A DNA stretch of 64,000 bases, taken from Vreelandella halophila. GTDB lineage: Bacteria; Pseudomonadota; Gammaproteobacteria; Pseudomonadales; Oleiphilaceae. A program made the translations under genes and the position numbers. A model generated the notes under the pieces. The model saw only the letters and a program-made list of their open reading frames with translations, made no database searches and was not told where the DNA came from. This document shows, piece after piece, positions 45,163 to 53,973 of the stretch; position 1 is the stretch's first letter; every line of letters begins with the position of its first letter. The DNA lies in assembly GCF_009856365.1 (NCBI RefSeq), contig NZ_WMEX01000003.1, positions 1 through 64,000 on the forward strand, read 5' to 3'.

Positions 45163-46290
45163 TCAGCCAAGCAGCCGGGCCAGATCCAGCGACGGCCGGG
45201 GTTCCGTCACCACGGTCTGTTCAATCAGGGAATGTGTGCCGTCATCACGTCGCAGGATGGGATCCAGGTAGAAGTGCCCCTGTGGATTGGCCACACACAG
45301 CATCTCCAGCGGGCGCTCCCCCAGGGCCCGCTTGGCCACCACTGCCGTCTCACCGTTCCTGAGCTGCACGAGTGCACCGGGAGGGTGGATGGTCAGGGTG
45401 TTGTAGAGCGCCCGATAGTGGGCCTTATTCGGATCCTGCCGAGCCACATCCAGAAGGTAGCGCAGGGCGTCGTCCGTACGGTAGCGCTCACGATAAGCCC
45501 GGCGGGTAATCAATGCCACATAGCGTTCAGCCATGGCCAGGATACGCGCCGGCTGGCTGATGGCCTTCGCCCTGAGCCCGTTGGGGTAACCGGAGCCATC
45601 CCACTCCTCATGATGCTGGCGAATTGCCGTGATGATCGGCTCATCCGCAACACCGGCGGCCGCCAGCACCTCCGCGCTGCGCTCCGGATGCCGGCGGATG
45701 ATGGCCCGCTGCTGGTCGGATAGTGTATTGCGCGAAGCATTCAACCGGTCCTGGAACGGCATCAGCGCGATGTTGGCGCTCAAGGCTGCGGCCACCAGCT
45801 GCTGCAGAGCCTCCTCCTCATAACCGAGCTCGCTCCCTACAAACCAGCACAGGAATGCGTAGAACAGCGTCTGCTCATGGACACTGGGCCTGGCGGCGTA
45901 CACATGAATCAGCGCCAGACAGGCCTCGGGGTTGCTCATACCAGCCAGGCGCACCCGCTGAACCAGATCCATAAGCCGCTGGCGTGCGTCCTTCTGGCCA
46001 CGTGCCAACGCATCCAAAGCACGCTCAAGGGAAACCAGCAGGAAACCATATTCGGTGAAGGGATCTATGGGGTTGAGCGAGTCCACCGCCGCCGCTTCAG
46101 AGATAAGAACCTCTTCCAGCCGCTCGGGTGGATGATAATAGCCCTGCGCCCGGAACCGCGCGCACTCCCCCTCTGTCTGGATCACATGCCCCTGGGGAGC
46201 AAGCTGTCGGTCCGAGGCGCTGTAAAGCGGCCACAGCAGCGGCCGCCCCACCTCAAGCAGATCCGGCGCAACCTGAACGGGCTGGCTCAT
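45163..46290 (-). CDS. Degenerate HD-GYP domain protein
   Basis: A 375-residue protein with a C-terminal HD-GYP-like domain. The HPERSAEVL, HHEEWDGSGYPNGL and ARILAMAERYVAL segments are well kept, but where HD-GYP enzymes have the metal-binding HDIGK this protein has SANIALMP, so the HD dyad is missing. It may be a catalytically dead cyclic-di-GMP-binding protein or regulator. The start at 46290 has AAGGA upstream; an ATG pair at 46311/46314 would add eight residues. Convergent with the formyltransferase-like gene, divergent from the long flagellin. Confidence 0.8.
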   Translation of the reverse strand: MSQPVQVAPDLLEVGRPLLWPLYSASDRQLAPQGHVIQTEGECARFRAQGYYHPPERLEEVLISEAAAVDSLNPIDPFTEYGFLLVSLERALDALARGQKDARQRLMDLVQRVRLAGMSNPEACLALIHVYAARPSVHEQTLFYAFLCWFVGSELGYEEEALQQLVAAALSANIALMPFQDRLNASRNTLSDQQRAIIRRHPERSAEVLAAAGVADEPIITAIRQHHEEWDGSGYPNGLRAKAISQPARILAMAERYVALITRRAYRERYRTDDALRYLLDVARQDPNKAHYRALYNTLTIHPPGALVQLRNGETAVVAKRALGERPLEMLCVANPQGHFYLDPILRRDDGTHSLIEQTVVTEPRPSLDLARLLG

Positions 46291-46487
46291 CAAAACTGAA
46301 TCCTTGTTCATCATTCCCAGGCAATGGCGTGAAGTCTAGCGCATAAAGACCGCACACGGCGACCCCGGAAAAGCGGCAAAAGCCTGCCAGAAAGCCGGCA
46401 CATCTTCCGCAGAACCATCCCTATATGCCCCAGACCCTATCCATTTTTTATTTTATAAACAGAAGCCTGAAAATCATTCACCAGAAT

Positions 46488-46503
46488 TGGCACACCCTTC
46501 GCT
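46488..46503 (+). promoter_or_regulatory. Sigma-54-type promoter of the long flagellin
   Basis: TGGCAC-A-CCCT-TCGCT matches the RpoN -24/-12 consensus (TGGCAC-N5-TTGC) at 9 of 10 conserved positions. It lies about 88 bases upstream of the flagellin start. No FliA-type sequence was found here, unlike the duplicated flagellins. Confidence 0.65.
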
Positions 46504-46591
46504 TAACCGGCCTCAGCAGAACAATCTTTGATCGAACCAGTGCCGACACCGGCAATGCCCGACCGGCAAAGAGAAGGCGGAGGAAAAAGCC

Positions 46592-48670
46592 ATGCCTCAG
46601 ATCATCAATACCAACATCGCGTCCATCAACGCACAGCGCAATCTGGACCGAAGCCAGGAGGCAAACCAGACCGCGCTGGAGCGTCTGTCCTCTGGTCTGC
46701 GCATCAACAGTGCCGCAGATGACGCTGCCGGTCTTGCGATCTCAACACGCTTTGAGTCCCAAACACAGGGCCTGGCTGTTGGTATTCGAAATGCCAATGA
46801 TGGCGTATCGCTGGCCCAGACCGCAGAAGGTGCTTTGGGCTCCATGACGGACAACCTCCAGCGCATTCGGGAACTTTCTCTGCAGTCTGCCAATGCGACC
46901 AACAGCGCTCAGGACCGGGAGTCGCTCAATCAGGAAGTGCAGGAACTGAAGGCCGAGATCGGCCGGGTTTCCAGACAGACCAACTTTAACGGCACCAACC
47001 TTCTGGACGGCTCATTCGAGGGAGCCAACTTCCAGATCGGTGCGAATCGCGGGGAAACCGTCTCGGTGAACATTTCCGGCGCTACCCCGGATGAACTGGG
47101 TGCGGCCCAGACCGACGGCATCACCTCCTCTCCCTCGGCACAAGCGATGCAAGGGGGTGACCTGGTCCTCAATGGATTTTCGGTGCCCTCGTCCGAGGCC
47201 GGCAGTGACGACACATCCTTCGCCAACAACAGCGCCAGTGCCATTGCCAAGGCAGCGGCCGTCAACGAGCGAACAGACCAGTCCGGTGTCAAAGCCGTTG
47301 CAAACCAGACCTCCGTCACCGGCTCTGCGGTCGGTTCCGTCGCTGGCTCAACAGCGACAATCACGCTCAACGGCGTGGACATCGACATGCCCGCCGGCAC
47401 CGGCAACGATGTTGAAGGCTTCCTGAACTCAGTCGCAGAAAAAATCAACAAAAACACCGGCCAGACGGGCGTTGAGGCGACCTTCAATGGCGACCCGTCC
47501 GTCGGGATCACCCTGACGGCCGAGGACGGCCGCAACATCACGTTGAGTGATACGGATGGTGCAGCCGATGTGCCTGCCCAGTATGGCCTGGCAGGTTCCT
47601 CCGGTGACGGCAGCGCCGATGACTCACGGACTTATACCGGCACCTACACCCTCATTTCCGAAGATGGTAGCGACATTAACATTGAGAGCGACGGCGACAT
47701 CAGTCGCGCTGGCTTCCAAGTCGGAACTTTCAGCGGCACAAACAGTGGTGCAGCCGGCCAGGTAGTCGGGGCCAGCGACATGGCCAGCGGCGACATCACC
47801 ATCAACGGGGTTCCCATCGGCAAGAGCGTCGCCTCAGCCGATACATCCTCGTCCACAGCCCCCGCGTCCAGCGCAATCGCCAAGGCAGCGGCCATCAATG
47901 CGTCTTCAGACGCAACAGGCGTAACGGCCAGTGCCAATCCAACGCTCTACACAGCTGGCGCAATCTCGGACAACGTAGACGCCACATTCGATGTCAATGG
48001 CACGGAGATCTCAGTCAGTATTCCCTCCGGTGCGCAACCGGCCGAGCGCCAAACTGCCATGGTCGACGCGATCAATGCCAAATCCGGGCAGACGGGCGTC
48101 ACAGCGGAAGCGTTCACTGATTCCGGAGGTAACGATACATTCCGTCTGGTAGCGGAAGATGGCCGCAACATCCAGGTTGATAACTTTACCTTCAACACGG
48201 GCACATCAGGGGACCTTGGTTTTGGAGGAGCCGTTACCCAGCGTTCCTCCATCTCGCTGCAGTCCGCCGGCAAGATCGAAATCGGCACTCTGACCGGCAA
48301 CAACGCCTCTGCGGGCTTTGAGGTAGGCACCTACGGCTCCAACGAGTCCGGCCAGCTCCTGCGGGACGTGGATATCTCGACGGTCGAAGGGGCCAACGAT
48401 GCGCTGAGCGCCATCGACAATGCCCTCAACCAGGTAAACCGCCAGCGCGCGAGCCTGGGCGCCATACAGAACCGGTTCGAATCGACCATTGAAAACCAGG
48501 AGGTAGCGTCCGAAAACCTCAAGGCCGCCAACTCCCGGATCCGTGATGCGGACTTCGCCAAGGAGACAGCGGAACTGGCCCGTACCCAGACACTGCAGCA
48601 GGCCGGCCTGTCGATCCTGAGCCAGGCCAACCAGCAACCGCAGCAGGTTCTCCAGCTGCTCCAGGGTTAA
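46592..48670 (+). CDS. Large flagellin with an expanded outer domain
   Basis: A 692-residue flagellin. The N terminus (MPQIINTNIASINAQRNLDRS...ERLSSGLRINSAADDAAGLAIS) and C terminus (SRIRDADFAKETAELARTQTLQQAGLSILSQANQQPQQVLQLLQG) are canonical, but the central region (about 180-560) is far longer than in the 408-residue copies. It contains at least two related blocks of the flagellin_IN type (INGVPI/LNGFSVP, then AIAKAAA..N...SGV or TGV, then AEDGRNI), at about residues 187-310 and 405-535, suggesting internal duplication. Two further hypervariable segments may form the filament surface. Preceded by a sigma-54-type promoter and followed after 36 bases by a TPR/methyltransferase gene. Confidence 0.95.
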   Translation: MPQIINTNIASINAQRNLDRSQEANQTALERLSSGLRINSAADDAAGLAISTRFESQTQGLAVGIRNANDGVSLAQTAEGALGSMTDNLQRIRELSLQSANATNSAQDRESLNQEVQELKAEIGRVSRQTNFNGTNLLDGSFEGANFQIGANRGETVSVNISGATPDELGAAQTDGITSSPSAQAMQGGDLVLNGFSVPSSEAGSDDTSFANNSASAIAKAAAVNERTDQSGVKAVANQTSVTGSAVGSVAGSTATITLNGVDIDMPAGTGNDVEGFLNSVAEKINKNTGQTGVEATFNGDPSVGITLTAEDGRNITLSDTDGAADVPAQYGLAGSSGDGSADDSRTYTGTYTLISEDGSDINIESDGDISRAGFQVGTFSGTNSGAAGQVVGASDMASGDITINGVPIGKSVASADTSSSTAPASSAIAKAAAINASSDATGVTASANPTLYTAGAISDNVDATFDVNGTEISVSIPSGAQPAERQTAMVDAINAKSGQTGVTAEAFTDSGGNDTFRLVAEDGRNIQVDNFTFNTGTSGDLGFGGAVTQRSSISLQSAGKIEIGTLTGNNASAGFEVGTYGSNESGQLLRDVDISTVEGANDALSAIDNALNQVNRQRASLGAIQNRFESTIENQEVASENLKAANSRIRDADFAKETAELARTQTLQQAGLSILSQANQQPQQVLQLLQG

Positions 48671-48706
48671 CCGCAAAACGACTGAACAACGAGATAGGGG
48701 ATGATC

Positions 48707-50710
48707 ATGCAGGCGCAGACCCAGCTGGAACAGGTAACCCGCGAACAGGAAGCGGCCATGGCCCGTCGCCTGCTTCAGGCGAATGAGCTCTACCGTTTTG
48801 CCAACAGCCCGGAGACAGAGCCGGCCATGCGCGGCCACGCCCGCCAGCAGGTGCGCGAGGCCCTGGATGTGGTTCTCGGTGCCCAGCCGGAACACCCGGA
48901 GGCCCTGAACCTCCTCGGCCGTGTCGCCATGGACGAGGGGCGCCTCGAGGAGGCCGGCGAGGTGTTGGGCCGGGCCCGGGTTGCAGCTCCGGATTCCGGC
49001 CAGGTTCTGGCCAACCTGGGCTATCTTGCGCTGATGCGTGAGGAGGCGGAACAGGCCGAAGCTCTGTTTGACGAAGCCCTGACCCATGAGCGCCAGTCCG
49101 CCCCTGCCTTCGCCGGTAAGGCCCACGCCCTGCGCCAGCAACAGCGGTTCGATCAGGCCTACCTGCATTACCGCACGCTGCTCGATCACGGCGCTGAATG
49201 GGATTCCGTCTACGCCGGCATGCTCGAATGCGCTCGCCACCTGGACGTGCACCAGGCCGACAGCGCCCTTGCACAGGATGCCATCCGCCTCCTTTCCCAC
49301 CCTGGCCTGCCCCATCAGGAGCTGAGCCGCTTCGTCACCAACCTGCTGCGCCAGCAGTACGCGCAGGAAATGGCGCCGGGCGACTGGTTGCTGGATGCGG
49401 TCTGCGCGGACGAACTCCTGCTGCTGGCACTGGAAACCACACTGCTGGCGGACGCCGAGCTGGAAAGACTGATCACCCAGGCCCGCCGTGCCCTCCTGCT
49501 GGAGGTCCGCGACACCGGCGAGCTGTATGAATCCCGCCAGCGCCTGGCCATGGCGCTGAGCCGCTACGCCACGCGCACCGGTTTTGCCCAGGTGGTTTCC
49601 GAGGAAGAGGATGCCTTCATCCGGGAACTGGATGCCAACCTCAAGGTGGAACTGCGTGACAGCTTCCAGCCGGAGGAAGTCGCCGCCGGGCTGATCATCC
49701 GCAGCCTCTACGGCGCTCTCTTCCACCAGAGCTATGCCCAGCACATCGGTCGTCTCGCCCTGGCGGACTGGCCGGAGGGCATGCAGCCACTGATGGCGGA
49801 GACCTATTACCACAAGGCCGATGAAGAAGCCTACAAGCAGCAGTTCCAGGAGAAGCAGGACGAGCTGGCCCTGGCGCGCGCGGACCTGCCCCACGCCTGG
49901 CCCTGCTGGCATAACCTGCGCATCCACCATGAGCAGCCGCTCAAGCAGGAACTGGAACAGAGCCTGGGCATCGACACCAGCGCCTGGCCCGAGACCGTGC
50001 GCATTCTGGTAATCGGCGCAGGCTCCGGCCAGCACGCCATGGAACTGGCGAACTACTTCACGGACGTGGAGGTGGTCGCGGTGGATGAGAACCTGGCGGG
50101 CCTGGCCCACGGCAACCGCCTGGCACAGGAGAAAGGCCTGCAGAACATTGTGTTCTGGCCCTATTCACTGGCCACGCGTTTCATCCAGGACGGCAACCAG
50201 GTGCAGATGGTGGAAATCCGCCAGTTGCCGTCAGAGGGCCATGACGGCACACCCATCAAGACGCTCGCCCAGCAGGCGCTGGGCAGCGGCGGGCTGCTGC
50301 ACATCCACACCGGTGAGCACGGCGCCAGCCGCGTGGATGTGGCACTGCGCCGGATGATGGAGCGTCACAGACTGCAGCCGACCACGGAGACACTGCGGCG
50401 CCTGCGCCGGATGATCCTGAACAACCCGCAGCATGAGGCCTACCAGGAACTGCTGAACGAGCCGGATTTCTACGCTACGGCCGGGTGCCGCAAGCGCTGG
50501 TTCTTCCCGGAGGACGGCAACCAGCTTCACGCGCTGATGGACAACCTCAGCAGTGAGGTGGACTGGAAGCTTCTGCGGGCCCGGGATACGGACGGCGCCA
50601 ATCTGGCCACCGCGCCCGTGGTGCGCCAGCTCCAGGCCCAGGCGTTCGGTTCCGGCACCCAGAGCCTGGTCGGCCAGGGGCTGAGCCTGTACTTTCAGCG
50701 CAGGCGCTGA
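48707..50710 (+). CDS. TPR / SAM-dependent methyltransferase fusion
   Basis: A 667-residue protein. The N-terminal part holds TPR repeats (about 55-180; HPEALNLLGRVAMDEGRLEEAGEVLGRAR and two or three more). A long helical middle follows, then a class I methyltransferase fold from about residue 430 (RILVIGAGSGQHAMELANYF, with acidic VEVVAVDEN about 25 residues later), and a C-terminal helical segment. The target is unknown, but it sits directly behind a flagellin on the same transcript, so flagellin or its glycan is the obvious candidate. The ATG at 48707 has AGGGG six bases upstream; the ATG at 48701 is too close to it. Confidence 0.82.
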   Translation: MQAQTQLEQVTREQEAAMARRLLQANELYRFANSPETEPAMRGHARQQVREALDVVLGAQPEHPEALNLLGRVAMDEGRLEEAGEVLGRARVAAPDSGQVLANLGYLALMREEAEQAEALFDEALTHERQSAPAFAGKAHALRQQQRFDQAYLHYRTLLDHGAEWDSVYAGMLECARHLDVHQADSALAQDAIRLLSHPGLPHQELSRFVTNLLRQQYAQEMAPGDWLLDAVCADELLLLALETTLLADAELERLITQARRALLLEVRDTGELYESRQRLAMALSRYATRTGFAQVVSEEEDAFIRELDANLKVELRDSFQPEEVAAGLIIRSLYGALFHQSYAQHIGRLALADWPEGMQPLMAETYYHKADEEAYKQQFQEKQDELALARADLPHAWPCWHNLRIHHEQPLKQELEQSLGIDTSAWPETVRILVIGAGSGQHAMELANYFTDVEVVAVDENLAGLAHGNRLAQEKGLQNIVFWPYSLATRFIQDGNQVQMVEIRQLPSEGHDGTPIKTLAQQALGSGGLLHIHTGEHGASRVDVALRRMMERHRLQPTTETLRRLRRMILNNPQHEAYQELLNEPDFYATAGCRKRWFFPEDGNQLHALMDNLSSEVDWKLLRARDTDGANLATAPVVRQLQAQAFGSGTQSLVGQGLSLYFQRRR

Positions 50711-51315
50711 AAGCGCGCCCAGTCCTCGGGCTCGTCCACATCCCAGAGGGGCTCCAGGCATTCCACCTGGAGCCCTTTTTCGTGGAGAGCCGCCTGGGTC
50801 TGCGCCAGCGCCTGCTCACTGCCCCAGGCCGGCCCTTCCAGCATGCCCGGCACTGATCGCTTGGCACCGATCAGGACAAAGCCCCCGTCGTTCGAGGGGC
50901 CAATCACCACGTCCGCCGTCTCCAGTGTCTGCGCCGCCCTTCGCACGTAATCCGGCGTGACCGCCGGGCAGTCACTGCCCACGATCATGCCCGCACCGGC
51001 ATGGGCAATGGCCTCGTCCAGCGCGTTGGCCATGCGCTCCCCGAGACCCGCGCCCTGCTGGACCCGTTGCGGAATGCCGCCCTTGCGCAGGCGCAGGAGA
51101 ATGCCTTCCGCTTCAATGGGGGTCTCCGTCAGTTCCCGGTCCCACCAGAATGTGAGCGGGTAACCGCTGTCCATCAGGTTCTTCAGAACCGTATCGGTGA
51201 GCACAAGATGGGCTTCCAGTGCCTTGCGCTCTCCCAGCTCGGCGGCAAGGCGGGTTTTGACCTGGCCCTTCTGGGGCCATTTGGCGAACTGCATCAACGC
51301 AGGTGGGTGCTGCAT
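50695..51315 (-). CDS. TIGR04282-family glycosyltransferase (DUF2064)
   Basis: A 206-residue nucleotide-sugar-transferase-fold protein with segments MQFAKWPQKGQVKTRLAAELGE, GADxxx-type GSDCPAVTPDYV, and GPSNDGGFVLIG. The family is annotated as arsenosugar-biosynthesis glycosyltransferase, from its occurrence near arsS in some genomes. Here no arsenic gene is nearby, so the substrate is open. It is paired with the TIGR04283 gene upstream, the usual arrangement. Its 3' end overlaps the convergent methyltransferase gene by 16 bases. Confidence 0.9.
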   Translation of the reverse strand: MQHPPALMQFAKWPQKGQVKTRLAAELGERKALEAHLVLTDTVLKNLMDSGYPLTFWWDRELTETPIEAEGILLRLRKGGIPQRVQQGAGLGERMANALDEAIAHAGAGMIVGSDCPAVTPDYVRRAAQTLETADVVIGPSNDGGFVLIGAKRSVPGMLEGPAWGSEQALAQTQAALHEKGLQVECLEPLWDVDEPEDWARFQRLR

Positions 51316-51342
51316 TATTATTGTTCCCTGTTCCGCTCCATG

Positions 51343-52023
51343 TCAGCTGCGATAGCGCCGGGCCAGCTCCTTCGGATCCACTCCCCGCCAGTAGGCCCAG
51401 CGCAGACGCCACATGAGTACGATGGTACGCCAGGGACCGTTCACCTCCCAGCGACGGCTGTCCGTGATTACCGAAGCCCGAATGCAGTAGGGGCGGGTGT
51501 AGCGCCGCAGTGTTTTACTCAACGCTACGTCCTCCATCAGCGGAATGGGTTCGTACCCGCCCACCCGTTCGAACAGGCTGCGGCGCACGACAATGGCCTG
51601 ATCTCCGGTCGCAACGCCGGTCAGCCGCGAGCGCTGGTTCATGAACCAGGCGATCACTCGGAACAGCGGGCGGTTGCCGGAAAGGCGCACATCAAAACGC
51701 CCCCAGACCCGATCACTGGCGGCGAATCGCTCCAGCCACTGCAGCGCATTGGCAGGGAGCCGGGTGTCCGCATGCAGGAACAGCAGCAGCTCACCGGTAG
51801 CCGCTGACGCCCCCGCGTTCATCTGGTTCGCACGCCCTCGGGGAGCGCTAATCCACCGGTCGAAGCGATCGCCAGCCGCCTCGTGGGTACCGTCCTCACT
51901 GCCCCCATCCGCCAGGATCACCTCACAGCCAGCGACCCGGAGCGGCTGCAGCGCGGCCAGTGTGGCCCCGATGCCCGCGGCTTCATTGAGCACCGGCATA
52001 ATGATGGAAATCCGCAAGCTCAC
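51343..52023 (-). CDS. TIGR04283-family glycosyltransferase
   Basis: A 226-residue GT2-type glycosyltransferase: N-terminal RISIIMPVLNEAAGIGATL, nucleotide-sugar DGGSEDGT, and the metal-binding LHADTRLP. It works, by co-occurrence, with the TIGR04282 protein. The start is a GTG at 2021-2023 of the 50-kb segment (52023); a shorter ATG start would cut the first beta strand. 27 bases upstream of the TIGR04282 gene, same operon. Confidence 0.9.
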   Translation of the reverse strand: MSLRISIIMPVLNEAAGIGATLAALQPLRVAGCEVILADGGSEDGTHEAAGDRFDRWISAPRGRANQMNAGASAATGELLLFLHADTRLPANALQWLERFAASDRVWGRFDVRLSGNRPLFRVIAWFMNQRSRLTGVATGDQAIVVRRSLFERVGGYEPIPLMEDVALSKTLRRYTRPYCIRASVITDSRRWEVNGPWRTIVLMWRLRWAYWRGVDPKELARRYRS

Positions 52024-52129
52024 CCCCGGAAACGGACGAAAAGAGGGGCAGTCTAGGCCGGCCCGGTCACCACCGGCAACAACATGATTTGATGCCGGAT
52101 GCAGAGCCCGCTACCATACGCACCTCTCC

Positions 52130-52206
<77 letters not shown>

Positions 52207-52284
52207 TATTCTGGCCTGAATCCTGCATACCCCTGCCCGTGAACGACGGAAAACCGGCAAACCTCTGCCAGGAGTGAACCGATC

Positions 52285-52941
52285 ATGGGTATTCTGGATG
52301 CGGCACTGAACTTCGGGGCCCGGGCCATTCAGGGCACTGAGACCAGCGGGGCGCAGCAGAAAGCACCGCAGCAGGCCCCTGGGAGCGAGCCCGCGCCGGC
52401 CAAGACGGCGACCTCCATTGCCGACGAACGCGTGACGCTGCAAGACCGTGGTGGCAGCAATGTCAGCCTGGCGGATCTGCCCATGCAGGAGTTCAAGAAT
52501 GCTGTGGCGCGGGACAGTGGTTTTGTGAAGGAAACCATCGGCACCAAGCTTCAGGAGCTGGAGGTGGATCTTGGCACCCGGATGGCGGTGCGGCGCAACA
52601 ATCTGGGGGACATCGAGATGGAAGCCCAGATTCCCCAGGAGACCCGGGACCGCATCGAGAACGACCTCAACCAGAACCGGGCCTTCAAGGCCGCTTTCAA
52701 CCGCCTGAGCACCAACCAGCCCACGGTGGAGTATCTGGAGAACGTCTCACGCATCTCCCAGGCCTACGGGGAAGGCAATTCCATGCTGGAGAGCCTTGTG
52801 AGCGAAAGCCCGGAGAACAACCGCCTCCAGGACATTGCCCACCGCTACCAGGAACTGCGCAAGCAGGTCATGACCGATGAATCCGGCCAGGGTCAGGATC
52901 CGGCGGCCGGCTTCGAGATCCGCTTCAACCAGCCGGCCTGA
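52285..52941 (+). CDS. Hypothetical protein
   Basis: A 218-residue, rather hydrophilic protein without signal peptide or membrane segment: a Gln/Ala/Pro-rich linker (about 18-50) followed by a mostly helical part with many Glu, Arg and Asn residues. I do not recognise a family. An AGGAG lies about 9 bases upstream of the ATG, and codon use is like the neighbours, so it is probably a real gene. Alone between the tRNA and the convergent YciO-like gene. Confidence 0.75.
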   Translation: MGILDAALNFGARAIQGTETSGAQQKAPQQAPGSEPAPAKTATSIADERVTLQDRGGSNVSLADLPMQEFKNAVARDSGFVKETIGTKLQELEVDLGTRMAVRRNNLGDIEMEAQIPQETRDRIENDLNQNRAFKAAFNRLSTNQPTVEYLENVSRISQAYGEGNSMLESLVSESPENNRLQDIAHRYQELRKQVMTDESGQGQDPAAGFEIRFNQPA

Positions 52942-52953
52942 CCGGCTTCATTC

Positions 52954-53574
52954 CTACTGGAACGGCGTAACGTCGCCCTTGCCCTCACGCAGCAGCACGG
53001 GTACGTCACCACACAGGTCCACAACCGTGGTCGGCTCGCGCCCGCAGTAACCGCCCTCAATCACCAGATCCACGTGGTGCTCCAGGCGGTCACGTATTTC
53101 CTCCGCATCACTCATGGGCCACTCGTCACCCGGCATCAGCAGGGTTGAGCTCATGATGGGTTCGCCCATCTCCGCCACCAGCGCCTCCACAATGCGATTA
53201 TCCGGCACGCGGATGCCGATCTGGCGGCGTTTGGGATGCAGCAGCCGGCGCGGCACCTCACTGGTGGCGTCCATGATCCAGGTATAGGGGCCCGGCGTGT
53301 GGGACTTGAGCAGCCGGAACTGGACGTTGTCCACCTTGGCGTAGGGGCCGATGTCCGACAGGTCCTTACACACCAGGGTGAAGTTGTGCTTGTCGTCCAG
53401 GTTGCGCAGCCACTTGATGCGTTCAGCCGCTTTTTTCTCGCCCAACGCGCAGCCGAACGCGTAGGCGGAATCCGTGGGGTAGGCGATCACGCCGCCCTTT
53501 TTCAGGATCTCCACGGCCTGGCGCACCAGCCGGGGTTGCGGGGTCTCCGGATGGATCTCAAAGAACTGGCTCAT
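52954..53574 (-). CDS. YciO-like Sua5/YrdC-family protein
   Basis: A 206-residue protein of the YrdC/Sua5 fold (L-threonylcarbamoyladenylate synthase superfamily), closest to the YciO branch: GGVIAYPTDSAYAFGC, KHNFTLVCKDLSDIGPYA and the RRQIGIRVPDN segment. YciO differs from TsaC and its activity in tRNA modification is unclear. The start at 53574 has GAGGAGGCGG directly upstream. It follows the BolA gene by 10 bases, probably co-transcribed. Confidence 0.9.
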   Translation of the reverse strand: MSQFFEIHPETPQPRLVRQAVEILKKGGVIAYPTDSAYAFGCALGEKKAAERIKWLRNLDDKHNFTLVCKDLSDIGPYAKVDNVQFRLLKSHTPGPYTWIMDATSEVPRRLLHPKRRQIGIRVPDNRIVEALVAEMGEPIMSSTLLMPGDEWPMSDAEEIRDRLEHHVDLVIEGGYCGREPTTVVDLCGDVPVLLREGKGDVTPFQ

Positions 53575-53584
53575 TTCCGCCTCC

Positions 53585-53902
53585 TCAGCCGGCTCTGGAT
53601 CCGCCCATGCAGGGCGGGGACTCAGGCGCCCCACTCTCGCGGGACTGCCATTCGTCCGGAGTGTAGAGATGCAGCGTGAGCGCGTGGACCCCCTGTTTCA
53701 GCGGCTCATCCAGCGCGCCATAGACGGCCTGATGGCGACCCACGCGGCGTTTGCCCTCAAACGCACCCGCCACCATCACCACCTTGAAGTGGGTCTCGGA
53801 GTTGGGCGGCACCGCGTGCTGATGGCTTTCGTTCTCCACCGAAAGCACTTCAGGGCTGAAATGCTCCGTCAGGAGAGCCTCGATCTGGGAATGCAGCGAC
53901 AT
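53585..53902 (-). CDS. BolA/IbaG-family iron-sulfur protein
   Basis: A 105-residue BolA-fold protein with the conserved HFKVVMVAGAFEGKRRVGRHQAVY segment; family members bind [2Fe-2S] clusters together with monothiol glutaredoxins and affect cell shape or iron metabolism. The start at 53902 has GGAGGTGGC directly upstream. Divergent from topB. Confidence 0.92.
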   Translation of the reverse strand: MSLHSQIEALLTEHFSPEVLSVENESHQHAVPPNSETHFKVVMVAGAFEGKRRVGRHQAVYGALDEPLKQGVHALTLHLYTPDEWQSRESGAPESPPCMGGSRAG

Positions 53903-53973
53903 GCCACCTCCGGCGTCCGCGGATTCGTTACAATGCGCAGTCGAGTCTAGCACAGCGTCCGGCAGGAGCCCGA

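Noticed and set aside
48206-50110. 634-codon open frame on the minus strand
   Set aside because: It runs antisense through the end of the long flagellin and most of the TPR-methyltransferase, with no recognisable domain; it reflects high GC.
50695-52023. Arsenosugar biosynthesis locus
   Set aside because: Only the two glycosyltransferase families named after that pathway are present; no arsS, arsM or other arsenic gene is in the window, so the name is not taken as evidence of function.
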